A stretch of DNA of 57,716 nucleotides from Limivivens sp034101475 (GTDB lineage Bacteria; Bacillota; Clostridia; Lachnospirales; Lachnospiraceae): contig JAXEJQ010000013.1 of the NCBI GenBank assembly GCA_034101475.1, positions 1 to 57,716 on the forward strand, written 5' to 3'. The notes under the pieces are model-generated. The model was not told the origin of the DNA. It saw only the letters and a list, made by a program, of their open reading frames with translations, and ran no database searches. The stretch's first letter is position 1. Each line of letters opens with the position of its first letter. A program made the translations under genes and the position numbers. This document shows positions 1-7,952 of the stretch, piece by piece.

Positions 1-135
1 ATGACCTTTTCCATTGAACCGGGCATCTATCTGGAAGGAAATGTGGGTGTGCGCATCGAAGACCTGGCTCTGGTGACGGAGACAGGCGCTCAGATTCTGA
101 ATACCTTCTCCAAAGAACTGGAAGTTCTCGGCTGA
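1..135 (+). CDS. Xaa-Pro aminopeptidase (M24), C-terminal end only
   Basis: Open reading frame running in from the left edge and ending at TGA 133-135. The 44 visible residues contain EPGIYLEGNVGVRIED, the conserved last metal-ligand region of M24 metallopeptidases: the Glu of EPGIY and the Glu of RIED normally bind the dinuclear metal centre. The family removes N-terminal residues preceding proline in the cytoplasm. The remainder of the gene lies outside the window, so the ATG at position 1 is probably an internal methionine rather than the start. A strong terminator follows directly. M24 relatives such as creatinase or methionine aminopeptidase cannot be excluded, but the motif and tail fit the PepP/Xaa-Pro group best. 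Confidence 0.85.
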   Translation: MTFSIEPGIYLEGNVGVRIEDLALVTETGAQILNTFSKELEVLG

Positions 136-140
136 GACGT

Positions 141-190
141 CGAACCGGGGCGGCCTGCGCCTCCCCCGGTTCGCTTTCTTTTTCTTTTTC
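141..190 (+). terminator. Rho-independent terminator after the aminopeptidase
   Basis: A perfect 10-bp stem (CGAACCGGGG at 141-150 pairing with CCCCGGTTCG at 164-173) is followed by a pyrimidine-rich T tract. It also lies just beyond the stop of the convergent response regulator gene. Confidence 0.85.
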
Positions 191-199
191 GGATTTACT

Positions 200-1321
200 T
201 TATTTCCGGATCTGATTCCGGTATTCATTGGGTGAACTTCCCGCATATTTCCTGAACACATTATAGAAGCTCTGGGGATTGTTAAATCCCACCGTATAAG
301 CGATTTCACTGGTTTTATTTTCAGTAATGGAAAGCAGAAGCTTCGCCTTCTCCACCCGGATTTTATTTAAAAATTCATTCAGTGTCTGCCCGGTTTCGGC
401 TTTAAAGGTTCTGGCCAGATAGACTTTATGAACGCCGAACTGTTCCGCCACCGACTGAAGGCTGATATCATAAAAATAGTTTTCCTGCAGATACTTGATC
501 ACATTCTGGATTCGGATACTGTAATCCTCCCCGGCCGCGCTCAGCCGCTTCATCTCCTCAATCCATCCGCACAGAATCTCACAGCATTCCTCCGGCCTTT
601 CCCGGGTCAGAAGCAGCTCCTCATCCGCCTTTTCATATGGTCCCAGTACCTGCTCGGCAGAAATCCCGTTTTTCCGGCACTGGCTGTAAATCAGGTTGTG
701 TGTGAACTGATTAATCCGGTTCAGGAGATGATACCGCACCATACCGTCAAAGGGCACCTGATAAAGCCTGCGCACCAGTTTCTTGGCTTCCTCATAGTCA
801 TGGGCCATCAGACTGCTCTGCAATAAATCCATACGGTTCTCCACCCTGGACAGATAATCCGGATAAGCCTGCTTCAGAGTCTCATCGGGCTCGCTTCGCA
901 GAACAAATTTCTTAATTCCGGTACCGTGCTGTTTTTCCTCCGACTCCCGGATCTGTTCCTTCGCGCGCTCCAGACATTTCTGCAGCTGCTCCCCCGTGAG
1001 CATATCCTTAATCAGGTAGTCCTTTACCCCCAGGCGGATGGCCTGCTGCGCATAGGCGAAGGACTCATGACAGCTCAGAATGACCATACACGCATCCCTT
1101 TTTTCTCTGCGGATGGCCTCAATCAGCTGAATGCCGTCCATAACCGGCATCTGAATATCAGTAATCAACAGATCCGGCCGGTACTTCCGATACAGCTCCA
1201 GAGCCTGCTTCCCATTCTCTGCCTTCGCGATCAGACGAAAATCGTTTTCTTCCCAGTCAACCAGCAGATCCAGCATGTTTCTGGCCGGATATTCATCATC
1301 CACAATCATTGCGGTATACAT
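200..1321 (-). CDS. AraC-type two-component response regulator (YesN-like)
   Basis: 373 aa. Residues 1-120 are a receiver domain: acidic pocket VDDE at 7-10, phospho-acceptor Asp55 in LLITDIQMPVMDG, and the conserved Lys in DYLIKD. A helical linker follows, and the last ~100 residues are an AraC/XylS double helix-turn-helix with the typical end GFNNPQSFYNVFRKYAGSSPNEYR. Such regulators activate sugar-uptake genes after phosphorylation by a YesM-type kinase. The start overlaps the end of the kinase gene by about 16 nt, so the two are translationally coupled. The likely target is the sugar transporter on the other side of the kinase, but the intergenic control region is missing here. Confidence 0.9.
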   Translation of the reverse strand: MYTAMIVDDEYPARNMLDLLVDWEENDFRLIAKAENGKQALELYRKYRPDLLITDIQMPVMDGIQLIEAIRREKRDACMVILSCHESFAYAQQAIRLGVKDYLIKDMLTGEQLQKCLERAKEQIRESEEKQHGTGIKKFVLRSEPDETLKQAYPDYLSRVENRMDLLQSSLMAHDYEEAKKLVRRLYQVPFDGMVRYHLLNRINQFTHNLIYSQCRKNGISAEQVLGPYEKADEELLLTRERPEECCEILCGWIEEMKRLSAAGEDYSIRIQNVIKYLQENYFYDISLQSVAEQFGVHKVYLARTFKAETGQTLNEFLNKIRVEKAKLLLSITENKTSEIAYTVGFNNPQSFYNVFRKYAGSSPNEYRNQIRK

Positions 1322-2499
1322 TCCATTTCCTCCTTATAGGGTACCCGGAAATAAATCGTTGTCCCTGAGTGATATTCACTTGTGATTATGAATTTACAAT
1401 CCGTACGGTACATCAGATTCAGCCGTTCCTTTACATTGTTCAGGCCCACATGATTATAACCGTTCGTGACCCGCAGCTCCCCTTCATTCATTTTTTTCAG
1501 CTTTTCCTCCGGAATACCGATTCCGTTATCCGTGATGTACACATGGAGAAATCCCTGATCCACAAAGCAGACCACCTTGATACTTCCGGGCTTTCCCTCC
1601 AGAGGCAGAATTCCGTGAAACAGAGAATTCTCCACCAGGGGCTGGAGGATCAGCCTGGGCAGAAGGCCCTGGGAAGCCGCCCGATCCACATGGGCTGTGC
1701 AGGTAATCTCACTGGAGGCATAGCGTTTTTTCTGAATATTCATATATTCCATGACGTAATGGCATTCCTCTTCCACCGTCGTATACTCGGTATTCGTACT
1801 GATGGAAGCCCGAAGCAGGGAATTAAAGCTGGTAATGGTACTGGCAAGCTCCGTATTTCCTGCCGACAGCGCCATGTATTTCAGCGCATTCAGCGTATTA
1901 TGGATAAAATGCGGATTTACCTGGGACTGCAGAAGCTCCAGCTGTGCCTTTACCTTTTCCACCTCATACCGCCTTTTTTCTTCCTGTTCTCTGGCAATTT
2001 CTTCACTGAGCTTTTCCAGACTCTCGATCATATGATTAAATCCCTGAATCAGATCGTTGGTCTCATCGGAAGACTGGGACTGCAGCGGCGCCGGAAACTC
2101 ACCTTTCTCGACCTGAGCCATGGCTTTGTTTACCGTCATGATCGGACTGGTAATTTTTTTCGAGATAAAGAAGCTGATCAGAAGAATCAGGCACACGGAA
2201 AGCACGGCCAGCAGAAACAGAAGGATCGTAAGCTGCCAGACCTCCCTGCCGTAAATACTGTAGTCCACCATGGCAACCAGTTCCCATTCCGCATATTCCG
2301 CATTTCTCTGGCGGAATGCCACATACTGTCCGCTTTCTTCCTGAAACTGCCCGGCAGAATCCGCCTGACGCACAAGCTCCTCATTCAGCGCTTTCCCCTC
2401 CCGGGCTACCACCTTCTCATCCGCGAATACGTAGACACTGTCAAAGGTTTCCCGGGCCTTGTTGTTGGTATTGTAAAACAGGCGGGCAGGATCCAGCAC
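1306..2499 (-). CDS. Sensor histidine kinase (YesM-like), N-terminally truncated
   Basis: The frame can be read from a GTG at 2499, but homologous sequence continues upstream to about 2560 and then runs into transporter DNA. Visible are the end of an extracellular sensor domain, one transmembrane helix (around residues 88-112), a HAMP segment, the HisKA-like phospho-acceptor motif QSQVNPHFIHNTLNALK, and HATPase boxes LILQPLVENSLFHG and DNGIGIPEEK. Full-length YesM kinases are about 550-600 aa with a first TM helix and a large outside sensor; here the first TM and roughly 150-200 residues are missing. No ribosome binding site precedes the GTG. It is probably non-functional as encoded, whether by real deletion or by assembly error. 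Confidence 0.85.
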   Translation of the reverse strand: MLDPARLFYNTNNKARETFDSVYVFADEKVVAREGKALNEELVRQADSAGQFQEESGQYVAFRQRNAEYAEWELVAMVDYSIYGREVWQLTILLFLLAVLSVCLILLISFFISKKITSPIMTVNKAMAQVEKGEFPAPLQSQSSDETNDLIQGFNHMIESLEKLSEEIAREQEEKRRYEVEKVKAQLELLQSQVNPHFIHNTLNALKYMALSAGNTELASTITSFNSLLRASISTNTEYTTVEEECHYVMEYMNIQKKRYASSEITCTAHVDRAASQGLLPRLILQPLVENSLFHGILPLEGKPGSIKVVCFVDQGFLHVYITDNGIGIPEEKLKKMNEGELRVTNGYNHVGLNNVKERLNLMYRTDCKFIITSEYHSGTTIYFRVPYKEEMECIPQ

Positions 2500-2509
2500 A
2501 ACCGCCGTA

Positions 2510-2570
2510 TATGCCTCGTACTGATACTGGTATCCGCTCTCATTTTCCAGATAAAGAGCCCCGTAAGGGC
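2510..2570. other. Junction fusing two truncated, divergent genes
   Basis: Left of this segment the minus strand encodes a kinase sensor domain lacking its N-terminus; right of it the plus strand encodes the second half of a sugar transporter ATPase lacking its first half. Neither gene has its start codon, ribosome binding site or promoter. The exact breakpoint cannot be fixed by eye because both frames stay open through the segment. Confidence 0.7.
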
Positions 2571-3293
2571 GATGTGATTTTAGAGGTAAAGCACCTGCGC
2601 AATCCTTGGGTGCATGATGTGAGCTTTCAGCTGCACCGCGGTGAGATTCTGGGCTTTGCGGGACTGGTTGGAGCCGGACGGACGGAAACCATGCGGGCGA
2701 TTTTCGGGGCAGACCCCTGGAAGGAAGGCGAAATCATTCTGGACGGCAAAAGCGTCCACTTCAAAAGCCCCAAAGCAGCCATCCGGGGCGGTATCGGCCT
2801 GGCCACGGAGGACCGGAAGGATCAGGGAATTTTCGCAATACGCTCTGTCATGGATAATATTAATGTCGCCTCCATGGAAAAGGTCAGCAAAGGCCAGTGG
2901 CTGATTCCTGCTCTGGAACGGAAAACGGCCCTCCAGGGCATTGAGGATTTTCATATTAAAACACCCGATGAAGAAAAGCATATCGGAGAATTGTCCGGTG
3001 GAAATCAGCAGAAAGTGATTCTGGCCCGCTGGCTGGCAGCCGATCCCAAGGTTCTGATTCTGGATGAACCGACCAAAGGAATCGATGTGGGAGCCAAAGC
3101 CGAAATCTATCAGATGGCCTGCGACCTGGCAAAGAAGGGAATCGGTGTCATTATCATTTCCAGTGAGCTTCCGGAAATCATCGGTCTCAGTGACCGGATT
3201 CTTGTAATGCACAACGGACGGATCACCGGAGAGCTGAATCCCAAAACCACCACGGAAGCAGAAATATTAAGCTATGCTATGAAAGAAACGTAA
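2541..3293 (+). pseudogene. Sugar ABC transporter ATPase (RbsA/AraG-like), C-terminal half only
   Basis: About 250 residues matching the second ABC domain of the RbsA/MglA/AraG family, which normally has two ABC domains and about 500 aa. Visible are the degenerate second P-loop GLVGAGRTE, the pair motif EDRKDQGI, signature LSGGNQQK and Walker B VLILDEPTKGIDVGAK. The whole first ABC domain is absent and no start or ribosome binding site is present; upstream is the broken kinase gene. The permease follows 14 nt downstream behind its own GGAGG-type site. The importer would lack a functional ATPase unless an intact copy exists elsewhere. Confidence 0.85.
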
Positions 3294-3307
3294 GGCAGGA
3301 GGTTCCC

Positions 3308-4300
3308 ATGGAAAAAAACAAGAAAAACAATTTTCTGACCAGTATTCGTAAATCCTCGAATCTTGGAATCTTTATTGCGCTGGTCGTTATGATTATCATT
3401 TTTACAGCGCTGAAGAGCAACTATCTCTCAAAGGCGAATATCCTGAATATTCTGGTATCCTGTTCCGTCGTGGGTCTGGTTGCCATTGGGGAGACTTATC
3501 TGATGATTGCCGGACAGATTGACATGTCCTGCGGTTCCATCAGCGCTTTTTCCGGCGTTTTCATCGCCGTTCTGCTGAAAGCCGGCTGGCCGGTGATTCC
3601 ATCCATTCTTCTGGTTATGGCGGTGGGCGCCATGATCGGCCTGATTAATGCCCTTCTGGTTACCCGGCTGGAAATCAGCTTTTTCATCGCCACCCTGGCT
3701 ACCCAGTCCATTTTCCGTGGTCTGGCCTATATCATCTGCGGCGGCAAGTCCATTGCGGTATCCCATGCGGCATTCCTGAAAATCGGCTCCACCAGGCTGT
3801 TCGGAATTTCGCTTCCGGTATACATTTTCCTGATTCTGGTCATTGTCTTCGGAGTGATCCTGGCCAGAACCCGGTTCGGCCGGAGTATCTACATGGTAGG
3901 CGGCAACAGCAACGCTGCCAGACTGGCCGGTATCCAGTCGAAAAAAGTGATTACCATCCTTTTCATCCTGTCATCCCTGATGGCTGCCATGGGTGGAATC
4001 ATCCTGGCTTCCCGTATGAACAGCGGACAGCCCTCCGCCTCGGAAGGACTGGAATTTGACGCAGTTACCGGATGCGTTCTGGGCGGTGTTGCCATGAGCG
4101 GCGGTATCGGAAACATGACAGGTGCCTTCATCGGTCTGATGATCATGCAGGGCTTCTCCAACGGTCTGTCCGTACTGAACGTACAGTCCTTCTGGCAGAA
4201 GGTCGCAAAAGGCCTGCTCCTGATTGTTGCTCTGACCTTCGATTACGTCCGTAATCAGCAGAGAAAGCGGGAGGCGCTGAAGCTTTTATCTGAACGGTAA
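3308..4300 (+). CDS. Sugar ABC transporter permease (RbsC/AraH-like)
   Basis: 330 aa, normal length for BPD_transp_2 permeases, with roughly eight to ten hydrophobic helices and a lysine-rich cytoplasmic N-terminus. The family motif is visible around GGNSNAARLAGI and in GGVAMSGGIGNMTGAFIG. It forms the membrane channel of a pentose/hexose importer together with the ATPase before it and the binding protein after it. The start has an AGGAGG site (gcaggaggttccc) 8 nt upstream. The gene is intact even though its ATPase partner is cut. Confidence 0.9.
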   Translation: MEKNKKNNFLTSIRKSSNLGIFIALVVMIIIFTALKSNYLSKANILNILVSCSVVGLVAIGETYLMIAGQIDMSCGSISAFSGVFIAVLLKAGWPVIPSILLVMAVGAMIGLINALLVTRLEISFFIATLATQSIFRGLAYIICGGKSIAVSHAAFLKIGSTRLFGISLPVYIFLILVIVFGVILARTRFGRSIYMVGGNSNAARLAGIQSKKVITILFILSSLMAAMGGIILASRMNSGQPSASEGLEFDAVTGCVLGGVAMSGGIGNMTGAFIGLMIMQGFSNGLSVLNVQSFWQKVAKGLLLIVALTFDYVRNQQRKREALKLLSER

Positions 4301-4350
4301 TAATGAACGAACACATATTATTACAAAAAAATGTATTGGAGGACAAACAC

Positions 4351-5379
4351 ATGAAGAAAAAATTATTGGCACTCGCAATGGCCGGCGCAATGCTGGCAGG
4401 TATCAGCACAACTGCCTGCGCGGAAGAAGGGGACTGGGTAATCGGCTATATCTGTAAAGACCTTTCCCAGGAATGGTTTCAGGGAACTCTGAATGCCATC
4501 GAAGACACCGCTCTCTCCATGGGCGCAAAAGAAGTCATTGCCCTGGACTGCGAAATGAATCCGGAAAAATGTCTGAACAACCTGGACAACCTGATTGCAC
4601 AGAATGTGGATATCATCATCATCTGCACTCCTGACCAGGAATTATCCCAGACAATCGTAGACCGCTGTGATGCCGCGGAAATCCCGGTTTTCGCAGATGC
4701 TGACGGTCTGATCGTAGACGGCAAACATATCGCACCGGCTCTGGAATTAAACGCATACGTTGTAGGAAGCGGCATGGGCGAATGGCTTGCAAATTATGTT
4801 AATACCGAAATGGACCTGGCTGCTGACGCAGAATCCATCGGCTATATGCGTATGACCATGAACGAAGTAAGCTCCTGTGTTCCCCGTGCAGAAGGCGCAA
4901 AGGATTCCTTCCTGGCAGGCTGCCCGGACTTTGATGAATCCAGAATCATTGATGCTAACTATGACGGAACCACTGAGGCAGGCTACGATGTAGCTGCTGC
5001 AACCATTACGGCTCATCCGGAAATCACCAAATGGCTGGTAACCGCTCCCAACGATGAAGGCGCTGCCGGTGCAACCCGTGCTCTGGAAGCTGCTTCCCTG
5101 GACGGCGAGGCCTGTGTGGTAGGTGCCGGTGCCTATATCGCAAAGGATGAGTTCAAGAAAGATTACTCCTGCTTCAAGGCTGCAGCCTACTTCTCTTCCA
5201 CTGAGACCGGTACACAGGAAGCAACCGCTGCCATTGAATACTTAAGAGACGGCAAGGAAATTTTCGGTGACTACAAAGATACTTACGAAGGCGACAATGA
5301 ATACGGTACGTATCCTCTGGGCGGAATTATGGTTGACCCCACCAACTACGAAGAAGTGATGGGCGCAGACGCAGAATAA
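4351..5379 (+). CDS. Sugar ABC transporter substrate-binding protein (AraF-like)
   Basis: 342 aa from the ATG at 4351, chosen because TTGGAGG sits 9-13 nt upstream and the protein then begins with a signal peptide (MKKKLLALAMAGAMLAG). The hydrophobic core is followed by TTAC-AEE; a type I cleavage after the Ala-Cys-Ala region or lipidation of the Cys are both possible. The mature part is a type I periplasmic-binding fold (Peripla_BP_4) with GYICKDLSQEWFQ and two Rossmann-like lobes, most like L-arabinose-type binding proteins. It is the last transporter gene and is followed by a terminator. The exact sugar is not determined. Confidence 0.85.
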   Translation: MKKKLLALAMAGAMLAGISTTACAEEGDWVIGYICKDLSQEWFQGTLNAIEDTALSMGAKEVIALDCEMNPEKCLNNLDNLIAQNVDIIIICTPDQELSQTIVDRCDAAEIPVFADADGLIVDGKHIAPALELNAYVVGSGMGEWLANYVNTEMDLAADAESIGYMRMTMNEVSSCVPRAEGAKDSFLAGCPDFDESRIIDANYDGTTEAGYDVAAATITAHPEITKWLVTAPNDEGAAGATRALEAASLDGEACVVGAGAYIAKDEFKKDYSCFKAAAYFSSTETGTQEATAAIEYLRDGKEIFGDYKDTYEGDNEYGTYPLGGIMVDPTNYEEVMGADAE

Positions 5380-5384
5380 GGATC

Positions 5385-5415
5385 ATGGGGCTGCCTGTCG
5401 GCAGCCCCTGTTTTC
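5385..5415 (+). terminator. Terminator after the sugar-binding protein gene
   Basis: Nine-base-pair stem GGGGCTGCC / GGCAGCCCC with a TGTC loop at 5387-5408, followed by TGTTTTCGTC. Probably partial termination before the UroD-like genes; a second, weaker stem lies at about 5414-5450. Confidence 0.7.
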
Positions 5416-5542
5416 GTCAGAGCAAACACGGCTTTGTTTCGACGAAAGCAGGATACGCACACCGGCCACACCGACGAAATGTAAAGCATTTTGGAGGTTG
5501 GCTCTGAACAGTTACGATTTCTTAATGAAAAGGAGAACGCAT

Positions 5543-6547
5543 ATGACGAAAAAAGAACTTGTCATCCAGACTCTGCAGCACAAGCCGGTTCCGGTCATCC
5601 CCTATTATCTGGACCTGACCGAAGGCGAACTGGAAAAAATGATCCGCTACACCGGAGATCCCCTTTATTTTGAACACAGTGAATCCTATCTTGCCCAGGA
5701 GCGAAACGAATCCTTTACCGATCTGGGCAACGGCATGTTTAAGGATATGTTCGGCGTCATCTGGGATAAAGGTGTCCAGGAGGGAGACTTTGGAATTGCA
5801 AAAATCCATCCGATTCCGGAAGCATCCATCGGGGACTATCAGTTCCCGGAGCCGGACGAGGCACTGATCCGTGAAAAATGTGAACGTCTGGCAGCACAGA
5901 AGGATAAATTCACCATGTATATAATCGGTTTTTCCCTGTATGAACGGCTCTGGACCCTTCACGGCACCTTTGAAACACTGGTGGATTTCATTGAGGAGCC
6001 GGAATTCATCCGGGAAGTCCTGGATAAAATTGTGGAGTATAACTGTAAAGTTGTTGATATTGTGGCGCAGTACCCCATTGACTGCATTTTCTTTGGGGAC
6101 GACTGGGGACAGCAGATTGGTCTTCAGATGGGACTTCCGATCTGGAAGGAATTTCTGAAACCGCAGCTCAAAAAAATGTATGACCATGTGAAGAGCTACG
6201 GCATGTATGTGGCCCAGCATGCCTGCGGCGACTGCCGGGAGGTTTTCCCGGATCTGGTGGAGCTGGGTCTGGATATTTACAATACCTTCCAGCCCGAGGT
6301 TTACGATATTGTGGATTTTAAGAAACGTTTTGGTGACCACATTACCTTCTTCGGAGGCATTTCCACCCAGTGTATCCTGCCCTTCAAGACACCGGAAGAG
6401 GTCAAGGCCGAGATGCATCGGGTAATGGACATTCTGGGAGAGAACGGCGGCTACATCCTGGCTCCCACCCATGCCATGCCCTGCGATATTCCGCCTGAAA
6501 ATGTCGTCGCCTTTATGGAAGTGGCAAAAAACGAAAACCCACGCTGA
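5543..6547 (+). CDS. Uroporphyrinogen decarboxylase-family protein (MtaA/CmuA-like) 1
   Basis: 334 aa. The ATG at 5543 is preferred over an upstream in-frame TTG because AAAGGAG lies 8 nt before it. The fold is the UroD TIM barrel; candidate metal or cofactor ligands are visible in HACGDC and in THAMPCDIPPENV near the end. Relatives act as corrinoid or thiol methyltransferases rather than in heme synthesis, and the short length and lack of other heme genes agree. It sits downstream of the AraF-like importer and upstream of a second UroD-like gene, so it probably modifies the imported compound or a derivative. The actual substrate is unknown. Confidence 0.75.
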   Translation: MTKKELVIQTLQHKPVPVIPYYLDLTEGELEKMIRYTGDPLYFEHSESYLAQERNESFTDLGNGMFKDMFGVIWDKGVQEGDFGIAKIHPIPEASIGDYQFPEPDEALIREKCERLAAQKDKFTMYIIGFSLYERLWTLHGTFETLVDFIEEPEFIREVLDKIVEYNCKVVDIVAQYPIDCIFFGDDWGQQIGLQMGLPIWKEFLKPQLKKMYDHVKSYGMYVAQHACGDCREVFPDLVELGLDIYNTFQPEVYDIVDFKKRFGDHITFFGGISTQCILPFKTPEEVKAEMHRVMDILGENGGYILAPTHAMPCDIPPENVVAFMEVAKNENPR

Positions 6548-6615
6548 ATCATCTTTCTCTTCCATAACAGAAAAACGCTTCAGAACAGCATGAAAAGAAA
6601 AAGGAGGATTTATCC

Positions 6616-7878
6616 ATGACTTCCAGAGAACGACTCATTGCAGCACTGAATCATCAGCAGACCGACCGGCCCCCCATTGACCTTGGTGCCACCGGCCAGA
6701 CCGGCATCAGCGCCAGCACTCTGTACCGCCTGCGTCAGGCCCTTGGCCTTGAAGAACGCCGGATCCGGATCATTGAGCCCGGACAGATGCTGGGCGAAGT
6801 AGAAGAAGATGTGCTCAAAGCACTGCATTGTGATGTGGTTGGTATATGGAATACCGGCAATTTCTACGGATATAAAAACCAGGACTGGAAGCCCTGGCAG
6901 ATGGACGACGGTACGCCTGTCTGGATGGGCGGCGGTTTTGAATACGATGTGGACGCAAAAGGGACCAAATGGGTCTATCCCCAGGGTGACCGGACTGCCG
7001 AATACAGCGCCATGATGCCCAAAGACGGCTCCTTCTTCGACGCAGCTCCCAGAGCCGCCTTTGATATGGATCTGGACGAAGAGGATCTGACGCCTCTGGA
7101 GGATTTCAAAGAGGATTTCAGCGTTGCGTCTGATGAGGAGGCCCGTTACTGGGAAAAACGTTCCATCGAGCTTTACGAAAATACAGAATACGGGATCGTG
7201 GGCCTGTTAGGCGGCGCAGGCCTTGGAGATGCCGCCATGGTTCCCGGCCCCTTTACCAAACATCCCCGGGGAATCCGGCGGGTAGATGACTGGCTGCTGG
7301 CACATATGCTCTATCCGGAATATATCCGGGAAATCTTCCGTTATCAGACCGATATTATGCTGAAGAACCTGGAAATTTACAAACAGGCCGTGGGCGACCG
7401 CATTCAGGTCGTATGGATTTCCGGTACGGACTTCGGAAACCAGCGCGGACTGATGCTTGGAAAAGACATCTTCCGTGACCTTTATAAACCCTTCTACAAG
7501 GAAATCAATGACTGGGTACATAAAAATACCAACTGGAAGACCTTCTATCACACCTGCGGCGCGGTCTACGATCTTCTGGATGATTTCGCAGAGATGGGGC
7601 TGGACTGCCTGAATCCCGTTCAGCTTTCCGCTGACGGCATGGATGCGGCAAAAATCAAGGCAAACTACGGAGATAAATTTATTTTCTGGGGCGGCGGCGT
7701 GGACACCCAGCGCACCCTTCCCTTCAGAACGCCCGAAGAGGTACGCCGTCAGGTACGGGAACGTGTGGACATATTCCGGAAAGACGGTGGTTTTGTTTTC
7801 AATACCATCCACAATATCGTTGCCAATGTCCCCACTGAAAATCTGATTGCCATGTATGATGAACTGCTCAAAGGATGA
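6616..7878 (+). CDS. Uroporphyrinogen decarboxylase-family protein 2
   Basis: 420 aa, start supported by AAAGGAGG 8 nt upstream. The UroD-type barrel is recognised by TDRPPIDLG near the N-terminus, FYHTCGAVYDLLDDF in the second half and FIFWGGGVDTQRTLPF near the C-terminus. One ligand-like HxC is kept in YHTCG, but the terminal Cys of its neighbour is replaced (NTIHNIVANVPTENL), so the two paralogs differ in the putative active site. This longer subgroup is common beside sugar ABC transporters in gut Clostridia and has no established reaction. Cotranscription with the preceding gene is likely (68-nt gap without a clear terminator). Confidence 0.75.
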   Translation: MTSRERLIAALNHQQTDRPPIDLGATGQTGISASTLYRLRQALGLEERRIRIIEPGQMLGEVEEDVLKALHCDVVGIWNTGNFYGYKNQDWKPWQMDDGTPVWMGGGFEYDVDAKGTKWVYPQGDRTAEYSAMMPKDGSFFDAAPRAAFDMDLDEEDLTPLEDFKEDFSVASDEEARYWEKRSIELYENTEYGIVGLLGGAGLGDAAMVPGPFTKHPRGIRRVDDWLLAHMLYPEYIREIFRYQTDIMLKNLEIYKQAVGDRIQVVWISGTDFGNQRGLMLGKDIFRDLYKPFYKEINDWVHKNTNWKTFYHTCGAVYDLLDDFAEMGLDCLNPVQLSADGMDAAKIKANYGDKFIFWGGGVDTQRTLPFRTPEEVRRQVRERVDIFRKDGGFVFNTIHNIVANVPTENLIAMYDELLKG

Positions 7879-7890
7879 GCCTGAGTGCGA

Positions 7891-7920
7891 AAAAAGCCGG
7901 CGCATACGCGCCGGCTTACT
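7891..7920. terminator. Bidirectional terminator between convergent operons
   Basis: Perfect 10-bp stem AAGCCGGCGC / GCGCCGGCTT with an ATAC loop (7894-7917). Read on the minus strand it is followed by TTTTTTCG, so it serves mainly the DUF4353 gene; on the plus strand the downstream run is weaker. Confidence 0.85.
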
Positions 7921-7952
7921 TCTATTTCAGGCTTCCGGACTGTCCCGGAAAA

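Noticed and set aside
5522..6565. 347-codon minus-strand frame opposite the first UroD-like gene
   Set aside because: Mirror of a conserved coding frame; no start signal and no recognisable domain.
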